Below, piece by piece: positions 21,401-28,427 of a stretch of 33,651 nt of DNA. The position numbers were made by a program, and so were the translations under genes. Positions within the stretch are counted from its first letter, which is position 1. Each line of letters starts with the position of its first letter. Origin of the DNA: a virus; the IMG/VR virus record IMGVR_UViG_3300025101_000086, positions 1 to 33,651 of that record; one strand, 5' to 3'. The notes under the pieces were generated by a model. It worked only from the letters and a program-made list of their open reading frames with translations, ran no database searches and was not told the origin of the DNA.

Positions 21401-22970
21401 TATATTACAATTTGCAGCTATGGCTAATACTTATGAGGCAAAAGCTGATATACAAGGTCAGGTACAAGCTATGGTGGATATTATAGAATCTAGAAAAACA
21501 GATTTAACAAGCCCTTCGGGAATTAAAATAATGAACAGTTTAGCAAAAGGTTTAGGAATTGAACAACCTAGATTTAAAGAAGGCTTTGAAACTAATAATT
21601 TTAAACATTTAATATCATTTTTAGACCAAAATTACTATGATCAAAAAACAATTAAAAAACAATTTACACTTTTAGGTAAACAGTTTGAGGCTAATAAATT
21701 ATCAGGCAAATTAGCAGGATACACTGCAATGAATGCATTATCTTTTAACTTATTACAAGGATTTAACCAAAATGTTCTTGATAATATTATAGGTTGGAGT
21801 GAGGCTTCTGCGGGACAATTTATAGATAAAAAATCTGCAATAAAAGGAAAGCAGGCGTATTGGAAAGGAGGAGGTGCATTTTCTGATTTAGGTAAAATAG
21901 CTCCAAATTCTTTTGTTGGGCAAATTTCTGATGAGTACGATGTAATACAAGGATCGTTTAAAGATAATATAGGGCGAAATGTAACAGGTAGTACAGCAAA
22001 AAAACTATTTTCATCAGATGCGTTATTCTTTTTACAGCACGGTGCTGAACATGAAGTACAAGTTAGTAGAGCGCTTGGAATGCTTGAATTTATGAAAGCC
22101 AAAGATAAAGATGGTAAACAACTTAAAAATCCTGATGGATCTGATATGACAATGCTAGATGCACATAGTCAAGTTAACGGAAGATTAAAAGTTGATGAAA
22201 GAGTTGCTAATTTTGATAAAATGAGATTTATAAATAGATTACATGGAATTAATAAACGTACTAACGGTGTTTATAACGAGTTTGATAACGCACATTTAAA
22301 AAGACATTGGTATGGTAAATTAGTAATGCTATTTAGAGGATGGATGGTGCCAGGATATAGAAGAAGATTTGGGCATGGAGAAACTTGGCATGCAGACCAT
22401 GAGCTTGGAGCGTTAACTCAGGGAACATATATTACATTTTATAAAATGCTTAGAGACTCTCTTAAAAAACAAAGTAATCAGTATAAAAATATGTCTGATT
22501 TAGAAAAACAAAATGTTAAAAGGGTAATGACAGAAATATATACATTTGGAAGTACATTGTTATTAGCAGCTGGGGCTGCAGCATTCTTAGCAGATCCAGA
22601 TGATGAAGAGCCTAATTCTTGGGCCCTAAACTTTTTATTATATCAAAATAGAAGACTACAGTCAGAACTTATGTTCTATATAAATCCATCAGAAACATGG
22701 AGATTAACTAAATCACCTACAGCAACAATTAGACCTTTAGAAAATATTGGAGCATTTTTATTATCTACATTAGAAAATATATACTACTTTGGAACAGGTA
22801 ATTTAGGAGGGTTAGTTTCAGACTCAGATATTTACTATCAAAGAGCATCTGGTAAAAATAAAAAAGGAGAACTTAAATGGGACAATAAACTTGAAAAAGC
22901 AGTACCTATATTAAAAGGTGTATCAGGAAGTAAAACTCCAGGAGAAGCTCTCAAGTGGTTTAACATGTAG
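18429..22970 (+). CDS. Giant virion-type protein with HExxH metallopeptidase-like domain and C-terminal membrane-like segment
   Basis: A protein of 1513 residues. After an N-terminal globular part and a charged helix (about 120-185), residues 190-330 form a zincin-like domain with His226-Glu-Phe-Gly-His230, the canonical HExxH zinc and catalytic motif. An Asn-Lys-Ile-Tyr-Arg amphipathic segment lies 73 residues later, at about 299. The preceding giant protein has the same arrangement with an 83-residue gap, so the two domains may be related copies. Residues about 340-850 are strongly helical. Near the C-terminus a basic and aromatic segment (about 1290-1320) precedes a hydrophobic Leu/Ala stretch at about 1368-1386 that could cross a membrane. 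It starts 4 bases after the polymerase stop and ends with TAG just before the terminator. Zincin domains occur in large phage polyvalent proteins; cleavage of capsid or host proteins is possible but unproven. Confidence 0.6.
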   Translation: MKRCNFYLHGRPSKFLTDLYNAIERPRPDINMIHDILKNYNVIQQRYGQMFIYQGEDSSIALNHVRRINRRYPGLIDYEYKGQTTSRFGKGLNEKYTFKINTNVLNNVKNMTFPEDIESVFVEEQENAAARELREMRIAEQSMSEQVRRANTSENKNKFAAEETKNESERKAAKLKKNFEDVGVRINVEYTNDLDENVSANITGTGPRSAVVKVNNSYFQEDDIYHEFGHAYIDLLGMQNPLVREALRQLKGSYIEEKVLETYPNLKGVKLQKEILATAIGIEGAKIEKKNPSKLQIILNKIYRAVGRLLGISQNSAAVLAENMFAGNLNSEYFVGSISGFTQESKDKNALDKKIEEVKIYTRQLKKIAESRNDSASKARAQSLEETLENIKSLEDFISFIDISADITSNIANKYNLLEKKLKAGEKLSSKDMAAVSELNQYIRGFDILEGLETLFTTESQRMVKRTDAFNSTYDKLGAVVKQRRALEDQYLRIIIPAQADFLTPYISQEVNDDIDSLIRNIREQDDVDASFMAANRHLNTKDLKYIELEKNFKDNRITEEQYQQDFIDLVIGQLEDSKLHRDNLQQILTRAHRDKSSFSYWLDPLVYSNDNAMQLFALAVKDALYKGDERSRDTMYEMQKLYNEFTEGVTGVDNVLKLYGDFLEDIKSWVRNEDGGYRQIDRKAIIQPIDMNRYQSNKQQAIQKAKNETYFRERKDFESDELFEDYLNSIDSHKGADGKVVYKAQTRAELYRLVRRAFGERMGQWRLENTVPIPEAQVIMKKHESKISDLYKRMSPLRKKAAENTITDIELDELNTLEIELSGLEDWRQTNYYVNPRFPDDLTPKGSLIKPSQGEKMANGRKRKDYSSAKYAAIMADPKKKKFYEGLVKIYKDSQNRLGSAASQLAKENFNDMSYFLPSIRKIDKDRAIEQGIISTAKEWWIDGLDMTETDKHIYGQEWETIGGKERKVVPALYTNPIEGKDVSVDLVSSILQFAAMANTYEAKADIQGQVQAMVDIIESRKTDLTSPSGIKIMNSLAKGLGIEQPRFKEGFETNNFKHLISFLDQNYYDQKTIKKQFTLLGKQFEANKLSGKLAGYTAMNALSFNLLQGFNQNVLDNIIGWSEASAGQFIDKKSAIKGKQAYWKGGGAFSDLGKIAPNSFVGQISDEYDVIQGSFKDNIGRNVTGSTAKKLFSSDALFFLQHGAEHEVQVSRALGMLEFMKAKDKDGKQLKNPDGSDMTMLDAHSQVNGRLKVDERVANFDKMRFINRLHGINKRTNGVYNEFDNAHLKRHWYGKLVMLFRGWMVPGYRRRFGHGETWHADHELGALTQGTYITFYKMLRDSLKKQSNQYKNMSDLEKQNVKRVMTEIYTFGSTLLLAAGAAAFLADPDDEEPNSWALNFLLYQNRRLQSELMFYINPSETWRLTKSPTATIRPLENIGAFLLSTLENIYYFGTGNLGGLVSDSDIYYQRASGKNKKGELKWDNKLEKAVPILKGVSGSKTPGEALKWFNM

Positions 22971-22982
22971 ATTATCGGCAAA

Positions 22983-23002
22983 AAGGGGGGTAAAACCCCC
23001 TT
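22983..23002. terminator. Bidirectional intrinsic terminator between convergent blocks
   Basis: Arms AAGGGGG (22983-22989) and CCCCCTT (22996-23002) pair perfectly around a 6-base loop. On the plus strand the stem is followed by C and seven T (23004-23010). On the minus strand it is followed by at least five T from 22980-22984. It lies 12 bases after the TAG of the last giant gene and 6 bases after the TAA of the last minus-strand gene, so it can end both transcripts. Confidence 0.9.
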
Positions 23003-23008
23003 CTTTTT

Positions 23009-23392
23009 TTATAAACTCATCTTTAACAATAATAAATATCCAATTAAATCATCAACTGTGTCTTCTGTTTCATCAGTAATACCTTTATTTTTTATTCTTG
23101 CTAATTTATCATCTATTCTAGCGCATATAGCTTCACTAGCATCTAACTGACTAAATATATTAGTAGGATTTAATGCTGTATTACCATACGCTTTATTTTT
23201 AGATTTTAATAAATCTGTAATTGCTTTTACTTCAATATCAAGCTTTTCTTCAAAAGAAAGTTTATTTCTATCTATATTTCTATCTAGATCCCAATAATAT
23301 TTGCTGTGTTTAGGATCAATACTATAACTTTTATTAAATTCCATACCTTTAGGTACAGACATTTTTATATCTGGTTTTTTATCGTCTTTCAT
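23009..23392 (-). CDS. DUF1599/Nmad1-like protein (nucleotide-modification-associated domain)
   Basis: A protein of 127 residues and the last gene of the minus-strand block. Residues 60-127 fit the small all-alpha DUF1599/Nmad1 pattern: Lys67-Ala-Tyr69-Gly70, then Ala-Arg92-x-Asp-Asp-Lys96-x-x-Arg99, then Glu110-Asp-x-x-Asp114-Asp115-Leu-x-Gly-Tyr119 before a leucine-rich end. Members of this family have been linked by genome context to phage DNA or nucleotide modification, and the acidic and basic residues look suited to nucleotide binding. The first 50 residues are a polar extension. The start ATG overlaps the preceding gene's TGA as ATGA, indicating translational coupling. Its substrate is not evident. 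A MazG-like nucleotide hydrolase would be the main alternative. Confidence 0.6.
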   Translation of the reverse strand: MKDDKKPDIKMSVPKGMEFNKSYSIDPKHSKYYWDLDRNIDRNKLSFEEKLDIEVKAITDLLKSKNKAYGNTALNPTNIFSQLDASEAICARIDDKLARIKNKGITDETEDTVDDLIGYLLLLKMSL

Positions 23393-24150
23393 AATAGTTT
23401 GGTTTTAATTTCATAAGTTTCTAAATCATATAATTCTTTGTTAAAATCTATAGCAGTTAGTAATTCTGAGTCAGGATGTATATCTGCGTCTAATGTTTTT
23501 TCCATAGCTCTTCTACGTTTGTCAGATTTCCATAAAACATGAGCAACCTGATTGTTAGCATCAAAGTTGTGAAATTCTAAAATTTGAAATTTATAGTCTT
23601 CACCCATTTCAGAATACTTACCTTTTTTTAATTTAAAATAATTTTTTAAGTGATTTTTTGGAACATCAAATATAAATAATACATGATATGGATCTACATC
23701 AATTTTTTCTTTAAACCATCTAAACTTTTTTAAAGCTTTTTCAAACTTTAAAAACAAAGGGTCCATAGAAAATTTATATAAAAGTACAATACAATCTCTA
23801 GTATCTTCTATACCAACAAAGGCATTCATAAATAATTTATTCCATAAGAATAAACGTCTTTCTCCTCCAAGCATTGGTAGTATAAATGTAGAGCTTTTTG
23901 TTCTTTTAGCTGTAGATAAATCATAAAACAAAGTTTTATTTTGAGTAACTTTGTTAATATGATTTATTTTATACATAAACTTATTAAATTCTGCAGAAAT
24001 ACCTGTAGTAATAATAATATTACCTTCAGATTCTAGAGAAACTATTTTATTTTTTGATGTATGTGGAATTAATGATGCGGTGCCCCCTGAAACTCTAACT
24101 GTTAGTCCATTTATAGGAGTATAAATTAAATTGGTGCACTTTATAGCCAT
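23389..24150 (-). CDS. Unknown phage protein between 5'-3' exonuclease and Nmad1-like gene
   Basis: A protein of 253 residues that I cannot assign with confidence. The N-terminal half is beta-rich. The second half includes a Tyr-His-Val-Leu-Phe-Ile-Phe-Asp-Val-Pro strand, then a Lys-Gly-Lys-Tyr-Ser-Glu-Met stretch, an Ile-Leu-Glu-Phe-His strand, and a basic Trp-Lys-Ser-Asp-Lys-Arg-Arg-Arg segment that could contact nucleic acid or nucleotides. No transmembrane segment or classic catalytic motif is visible. Its start overlaps the exonuclease gene by 10 bases and its stop overlaps the next start as ATGA, so the three are almost surely one co-translated unit. A role in DNA replication or processing is suggested only by this placement. 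Confidence 0.6.
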   Translation of the reverse strand: MAIKCTNLIYTPINGLTVRVSGGTASLIPHTSKNKIVSLESEGNIIITTGISAEFNKFMYKINHINKVTQNKTLFYDLSTAKRTKSSTFILPMLGGERRLFLWNKLFMNAFVGIEDTRDCIVLLYKFSMDPLFLKFEKALKKFRWFKEKIDVDPYHVLFIFDVPKNHLKNYFKLKKGKYSEMGEDYKFQILEFHNFDANNQVAHVLWKSDKRRRAMEKTLDADIHPDSELLTAIDFNKELYDLETYEIKTKLL

Positions 24151-24893
24151 AAATCATCATCGTTTGTAGGTGGAACTTCATTAATGCTAAAATTTAATGC
24201 AGACTCTTCACAATCAGTTTCACGCCATACATCTTCTTGTTCTTTCAAAATATAAATTAATTTAAATGTTTCAGCAAATTTACTAATTCCTTTTGCATCT
24301 CCAAAGTGTTCTATGTATTTTTCTAATACAAAACTTGGCATTTTATCTGTATTTAAACCTGCTAACCATTTATCAGCTGTTTTTGGACCCACTTTTGGTA
24401 TACCTTGGATACCATCAGTACTGTCACCCATAAGCATTTGTTTCCATAAAAATGTAGTAGCTTCTTGTTCGTTAACCTCTACAAATTCAGCTTTACCATA
24501 ATTATAATGTTTACCTGCATTTTGATATAAAACATCTTTGTCTGGGCTACATATTACAGTATTACTTTTATTATATATAGAAACTAAATCGTCAGCTTCA
24601 AGTTCAGATACAGACATAAATCCCCAATATTGCCTTAAATATTCTTTTATGGCAGGAAATATAATTGGTTTATTTCCGTATTTTCTATTTCCTTTATAAG
24701 GTTTTGTTTTAGCTGCAGTATATCTAAAACATTTACCAGATGTAAGAAATCCAGCATAATGTGTTGCTTCTGTCTGTTCAAACATTTGATGCAATCTACC
24801 GTTTAAACTTTCTAGCGCCTCTTCTAGGGTAGGCTTCCCCATTTCATAATAGATTAAACTATCGCCATCTATTAGGGCTATTTTTTCTTTCAT
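24141..24893 (-). CDS. 5'-3' exonuclease / flap endonuclease (PIN-FEN family)
   Basis: A protein of 250 residues with the full motif order of the phage and Pol I-type FEN nucleases. These are Ile8-Asp9-Gly-Asp11 near the start, a basic Tyr-Lys-Gly-Asn-Arg patch at 66-70 in the arch region, Glu97-Leu-Glu99-Ala-Asp101-Asp102, Ser116-Pro-Asp118-Lys-Asp120, and Gly156-Asp157-x-x-Asp160-Gly. The last runs into the helix-three-turn-helix Gly164-Ile-Pro-Lys-Val-Gly169-Pro-Lys. The acidic residues bind two metal ions for cutting 5' flaps and RNA primers, so the protein probably removes primers and degrades DNA ends in phage replication. Length is normal for a stand-alone phage FEN. It starts 30 bases downstream of a nested hairpin, after a leader of A and T, and heads the last three-gene unit. 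Confidence 0.93.
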   Translation of the reverse strand: MKEKIALIDGDSLIYYEMGKPTLEEALESLNGRLHQMFEQTEATHYAGFLTSGKCFRYTAAKTKPYKGNRKYGNKPIIFPAIKEYLRQYWGFMSVSELEADDLVSIYNKSNTVICSPDKDVLYQNAGKHYNYGKAEFVEVNEQEATTFLWKQMLMGDSTDGIQGIPKVGPKTADKWLAGLNTDKMPSFVLEKYIEHFGDAKGISKFAETFKLIYILKEQEDVWRETDCEESALNFSINEVPPTNDDDLWL

Positions 24894-24921
24894 ATTTTAT
24901 TTTTTAATGGTTAAACATATT

Positions 24922-24968
24922 GGGGAGGTACAATTAACGGTCCTGTTAAGGATGCTTGGTACCTCCCT
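24922..24968. other. Nested intergenic hairpin with GGGAGGTAC/GTACCTCCC arms
   Basis: Perfect 9-base arms at 24923-24931 and 24959-24967 (plus a possible G-U pair at 24922/24968) enclose a second perfect hairpin: TTAAC 24934-24938 and GTTAA 24945-24949 with a 6-base loop. No T-run follows on either strand, so it is a poor intrinsic terminator. It lies 47 bases after the 344-aa gene and 29 bases before the exonuclease start. An RNA processing site, regulator binding site or small structured RNA are possible. No tRNA-like arms are seen. Confidence 0.7.
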
Positions 24969-24975
24969 TCTATGC

Positions 24976-24987
24976 AATCAATTAAAC
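24976..24987 (+). promoter_or_regulatory. AATCAATTAAAC element in inverted orientation
   Basis: The 12-mer AATCAATTAAAC reads on the plus strand here and is directly followed by ATG at 24988-24990, exactly as it is followed by ATG on the minus strand at the metallopeptidase-VWA gene. All other copies point the other way. The plus-strand ATG opens only a 26-codon frame (to 25068) antisense to the end of the 344-aa gene, which I do not call a gene. The element may be a leftover of a rearrangement or may drive a short antisense RNA. Confidence 0.4.
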
Positions 24988-25014
24988 ATGAGCTGTACAA
25001 ACAACTCTCCTCAG

Positions 25015-26049
25015 TTATTTCATGTACTTTCTATACTCAGGTTTAACTTGAACTTTAAATGTGTATAATTCTCTGTTACTAATACTAATCTCTTTACGGC
25101 ACTCTACTTCTAGGGCTCTAAAACATCTAGAGTCTAATATACCTTCTTGCTCAAAATGTTTAATAGCTTCTTCAGCAGATATACGAGACAAATAACTACA
25201 ATTGTGTTTTTGTAACCAGTATATAACATCTTTGTTTCTATTATACTTATAGTCTATATTGCCTAAGAATTCTTTAGAATACTTATACAAAAGATATGGT
25301 TCTCCTGTAGGATCAATAGTAGGTATAATTTTACCTGCCATTTGTATTTCTTCATCACTAGAAGAATAACTACTAATCATTTTATTAAGATCTTCCATAA
25401 GTTCTTCTGTCATAGGAACCCTGTTAGCAGACTGATTAAGTATAGTATCTGTTTCAACAACTTGTAAATCACCAGCTTCTACTAAAGCAGCAATACGAAT
25501 AGCCATATTACTAAATATATAGCTGTCATATGGTAAACTCTCATATTCTAGATTCCATTGTTGCCCATCACCAAGACTTCTTTTGTCTAATATAACGTTA
25601 TGTTGTGTCTCATGAAAGTAATCTGCTACACATGTTCTATGATCATTGCAATAATAACCATTCTTTAAATGAAACATCAGTTTAGTTTGCGGTATATTGT
25701 CAATTGAAGAATAACCATCATAAAAGTTAAGATGTGGTATAATAAAATCAGCTTTTTCATAGTCATTAGTTACACTAATTTTATGCTCTTTAAGCGCTGC
25801 TTTCAATCTATCAGTTGATACGTTATGCATAGGTAATATAAAAGCTTTTTTAACCGTAGTTAAATCATTAGTTGTTTCAGTTTCTAAAATACCTTTTACT
25901 TTATCATATTGAGATTGAGATTCTGATATAGTTACATCTACTATATCTAAGTTATTTTGTACCATACCCACAACATCTGCATCTTCAAATCCAAGATCAA
26001 TCAATGCCTGATCTGGCCAAGGCTCTGCGTGTATATTTTTACTTGCCAT
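25015..26049 (-). CDS. Unknown protein coupled to MoxR ATPase, possible partner
   Basis: A protein of 344 residues with no family I recognise. It starts 1 base after the MoxR-type ATPase stop, so it is co-expressed with it. The N-terminal 110 residues look alpha/beta, with short hydrophobic strands at about 69-74 and 102-107. Residues 134-150 hold Cys134, His137, Cys140, His146 and His150, close enough to form a metal site. Residues about 215-235 are helical and acidic, and the C-terminal part is mixed with a basic tail. No transmembrane segment or signal peptide is seen. MoxR-VWA pairs commonly have further partner or substrate proteins encoded beside them, so a substrate or adaptor role is a fair hypothesis, but the sequence does not show it. 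Confidence 0.6.
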   Translation of the reverse strand: MASKNIHAEPWPDQALIDLGFEDADVVGMVQNNLDIVDVTISESQSQYDKVKGILETETTNDLTTVKKAFILPMHNVSTDRLKAALKEHKISVTNDYEKADFIIPHLNFYDGYSSIDNIPQTKLMFHLKNGYYCNDHRTCVADYFHETQHNVILDKRSLGDGQQWNLEYESLPYDSYIFSNMAIRIAALVEAGDLQVVETDTILNQSANRVPMTEELMEDLNKMISSYSSSDEEIQMAGKIIPTIDPTGEPYLLYKYSKEFLGNIDYKYNRNKDVIYWLQKHNCSYLSRISAEEAIKHFEQEGILDSRCFRALEVECRKEISISNRELYTFKVQVKPEYRKYMK

Positions 26050-26050
26050 A

Positions 26051-27229
26051 TTATTTAATTGTCATTTTAATGATTTCAGGATTCATCATCATTTTGTTAA
26101 ACTTCGCTTTATTTCCATTGAATATTGTTCTAACTATTAAATATTTTAAATCGTTAGTAAAATGGCTTCCCGTGCACAGGTTAATGAGACGGTGTTGCAT
26201 TTTTGGCGTTACAGTGTCACTTTTTGAGAAAGCAACGGAGAAATTGGCTATACGGGTAGCTAAAAGACTTGCTATGTCTGCTCTGTAGCTATCTCCATGA
26301 CCTATACATTCAGCTAATTTAGGCATTACTTCTTCTGATTTACCAAGAACTATATCCTTTGGTGTAATTAATTTATCTAATTTATTATTAATAAATGTAG
26401 TAAACATAGAGGCAAACTCGTTACCTACTGAGCCTTCACCAATCATTTGGATTAGCGGTAACTGGTCCTCAAAACTCTTTATACTAGATATACTATTAAA
26501 GAACGTTGAAATAGACCTAGCATTAGTTTCTTGTGTAACCAATTCAGGATGCATAAGTAAAAAGTTAATACACCTAGTATCTATCTCATTTTCTTCCGCC
26601 CAACGAGCCCACACATCTGCATCAAATTTAAGATTTGCAGTAATGTAACGAGTCTTCTGAGCTGCATCAACAGAATTTACCATATAGTCACCATTGTCAG
26701 GATTAGCAGTTAGTATAATATGCCAATCTTTAGGGAGTGTCCATGATATATATTGCTGTCTATCTACTAGTTCCATACAAGCTTGTATAAATCTTACGTC
26801 TGCACGGTTCCAGTCATCAAGAAGCAATACACCACCGGCTTTCTTATCAGCAATCCACTCAGGAGCTGAATAAGACATCCTGCTTTTACCAGTAGTCTGA
26901 AAGCCTAGCTTAGAATGGTCGTTAACTGCTACCTCATCTACCCACTTACCTATCTTTTTGTCTCCCTTCATAGTCCACATTTGAAATTGTTTTATAGGAA
27001 AACCTACAAGATCACCTAACTCTTCTATCTGTGCTAAATTTAGTTTTACAAAATCTAGGCCATGTTGTTTAGTCATGTCCATAATAGATGTAGTCTTACC
27101 AATACCTGACTCACCCACTACTTCTATTGCTACAGGCTTTTTACCGTCTGCCTGTAAGTGACGATTGTTTGTGATGATATGATTTACAAAATCTTTTAAT
27201 TCATCGATGTTTAAATTTACTTGGTTCAT
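26051..27229 (-). CDS. MoxR-type AAA+ ATPase
   Basis: A protein of 392 residues. The Walker A loop is Gly39-Glu-Ser-Gly-Ile-Gly44-Lys45-Thr46-Thr47. Walker B is Val134-Leu-Leu-Leu-Asp138-Asp139. Sensor 1 is Asn176 in Leu-Thr-Ala-Asn-Pro, and Arg194 after a Gln-Lys-Thr is a possible finger residue. This is the AAA_5/MoxR layout, used as ATP-driven chaperones that remodel or metallate target proteins with a VWA partner. The VWA gene lies directly upstream in the same direction, 19 bases away, and an unknown gene follows after 1 base, so they form a unit. The leader carries AATCAATTAAAC 9 bases before the ATG. The second Walker B acid is Asp rather than the more common Glu, which some members share. 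The target in the phage cycle is unknown. Confidence 0.88.
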   Translation of the reverse strand: MNQVNLNIDELKDFVNHIITNNRHLQADGKKPVAIEVVGESGIGKTTSIMDMTKQHGLDFVKLNLAQIEELGDLVGFPIKQFQMWTMKGDKKIGKWVDEVAVNDHSKLGFQTTGKSRMSYSAPEWIADKKAGGVLLLDDWNRADVRFIQACMELVDRQQYISWTLPKDWHIILTANPDNGDYMVNSVDAAQKTRYITANLKFDADVWARWAEENEIDTRCINFLLMHPELVTQETNARSISTFFNSISSIKSFEDQLPLIQMIGEGSVGNEFASMFTTFINNKLDKLITPKDIVLGKSEEVMPKLAECIGHGDSYRADIASLLATRIANFSVAFSKSDTVTPKMQHRLINLCTGSHFTNDLKYLIVRTIFNGNKAKFNKMMMNPEIIKMTIK

Positions 27230-27238
27230 AATATATTT

Positions 27239-27250
27239 GTTTAATTGATT
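27239..27250 (-). promoter_or_regulatory. AATCAATTAAAC leader element before MoxR gene
   Basis: A perfect minus-strand copy of AATCAATTAAAC, 9 bases upstream of the ATPase ATG. A near copy sits just upstream inside the end of the VWA gene (27252-27263, ATTCAATTAAAC). There is no Shine-Dalgarno sequence, so this may be a translation enhancer or promoter part. It does not fit the Bacteroidota TTTG/TAnnTTTG promoter consensus. Confidence 0.55.
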
Positions 27251-28415
27251 AGTTTAATTGAATTTTAATTCCAGTCAAGTCTTCATTGATTCTAGAACGT
27301 GAGCTATGTACCCATAATGCATTTTTAGGGCAGTTATCCGGGTTAGGCGCCTCACCATCTGTTAGACATATAAAAGCAGAGTAATTGTTTTCATTGTAAT
27401 GATCTGTAACAGGCTGAAAGCATGTACCACCTCTACCTTTTATTTCCCAATTCTTTTTAGGATTAAATTCTGAGACATCAGTTAATTGTGTGTCAAACTG
27501 TGCTACAGTAATTTGGTTACCAGTTTTATGCATGTGCACTAGCTCGTTCATGAACTCTACTAACTCTTCACTGCTTACTGACCCTGAAGTATCTACGCCA
27601 ACTAGCACATGATTTTTATGCTTAATCTTAAGACCTGGGTTACCTGAGTATCTTTTATTATACTTTCTACGTAACTTTTTAGTATAGATTTTAGATGCAT
27701 TATTAATAAACCTTTTAAGATACTGTTTCCAATTGAATTTAGGAGGTTCTACCTTAAATAGTCTCTCGATAATCTCTGCTAGCTCCCCGGGTATTGTACC
27801 GTGCTTCTTCTGTATCTCTTCTGCAGTAGTTTTCATCTGATGCTCATACTGCTTTTGCACTAGCTTCTTTGCTGCTTCAGGCAACTCTGTAACTTCTTCC
27901 CAATGCTTGTGACAATATTGACTATCGCCATCCATTTGATCTAATATACCCTGCAATGCATCACAGCTACTGTTACCACTGCAATCCATAGTTTTTTCTA
28001 GCAATTTATAATACTCACCGGTACCAGCTTTCTTTGGCAGTTTAAGTTCTTTAAACGTATCCAAAGTTAATCCGCCAGCTGGCAACATGTTACGATCTAT
28101 ATACTGATTAATCTCTATATCCGCAGCTATGTTAAATAACTTTTTATTAGGATATTTATCTGCCAAGATAAGGTGACCGAAAGCTATATGTAATAGCTCA
28201 TGTTTTAGCAACCCTTGTTGATGTGGCTCACTAAGGTCTGCAAAGAAATCCGGGTTAATAACTAATCGCATTCCTATGCCGTGTTTTCCTACACCTGCGG
28301 TAGCACATTGCTTACTGAATTCTTTTTGTAATCCAATAAGAAAGATACCGTAGAAAGGCTCTGTAAATATCAGTGTCTTAGATATTCTAGAGAGTTGATC
28401 TTGTATTGTTCTCAT
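27249..28415 (-). CDS. Metallopeptidase-like plus VWA domain protein (DUF2201 type)
   Basis: A protein of 388 residues with two domains. The N-terminal part has His72-Glu73-Leu-Leu-His76 and another His at 81, followed by Ala-Ala-Asp99-x-Glu-x-Asn103, the pattern of the putative metallopeptidase half of this family. The C-terminal part is a von Willebrand A fold with a full metal-ion adhesion site: Asp275-Thr-Ser277-Gly-Ser279, Gly-Gly-Thr331 and Leu-Thr-Asp353-Gly. A Cys/His-containing linker lies at about 145-171 (Cys145, Cys151, Cys168). Such proteins pair with MoxR ATPases, which is exactly its neighbour. Whether the HExxH half cuts protein or only holds metal is not known here. The ATG at 28413-28415 abuts the repeated AATCAATTAAAC element with no spacer. 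Confidence 0.87.
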   Translation of the reverse strand: MRTIQDQLSRISKTLIFTEPFYGIFLIGLQKEFSKQCATAGVGKHGIGMRLVINPDFFADLSEPHQQGLLKHELLHIAFGHLILADKYPNKKLFNIAADIEINQYIDRNMLPAGGLTLDTFKELKLPKKAGTGEYYKLLEKTMDCSGNSSCDALQGILDQMDGDSQYCHKHWEEVTELPEAAKKLVQKQYEHQMKTTAEEIQKKHGTIPGELAEIIERLFKVEPPKFNWKQYLKRFINNASKIYTKKLRRKYNKRYSGNPGLKIKHKNHVLVGVDTSGSVSSEELVEFMNELVHMHKTGNQITVAQFDTQLTDVSEFNPKKNWEIKGRGGTCFQPVTDHYNENNYSAFICLTDGEAPNPDNCPKNALWVHSSRSRINEDLTGIKIQLN

Positions 28416-28427
28416 GTTTAATTGATT
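28416..28427 (-). promoter_or_regulatory. AATCAATTAAAC leader element touching the VWA gene start
   Basis: A perfect minus-strand copy of the 12-mer, ending directly at the ATG of the metallopeptidase-VWA gene. Its first base belongs to the TAA of the radical SAM gene. With no spacer, a bound ribosome would sit right on the element, so a role before translation (promoter or operator) or as an A/T-rich ribosome entry site are both possible. Confidence 0.55.

Noticed and set aside
24922-24968. tRNA or intrinsic terminator in the nested hairpin
   Set aside because: There is no T-arm, anticodon arm or CCA-like end, and no T-run after the stem on either strand.
24988-25068. Plus-strand 26-codon frame after AATCAATTAAAC
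   Set aside because: Too short, antisense to a real gene end, Cys/Asn-rich with no recognisable motif. Kept only as a regulatory observation.
26004-26288. Plus-strand frame of 94 codons opposite the MoxR gene end
   Set aside because: It is antisense to the well-supported ATPase C-terminus and the start of the 344-aa gene, with no leader element or homology signal.
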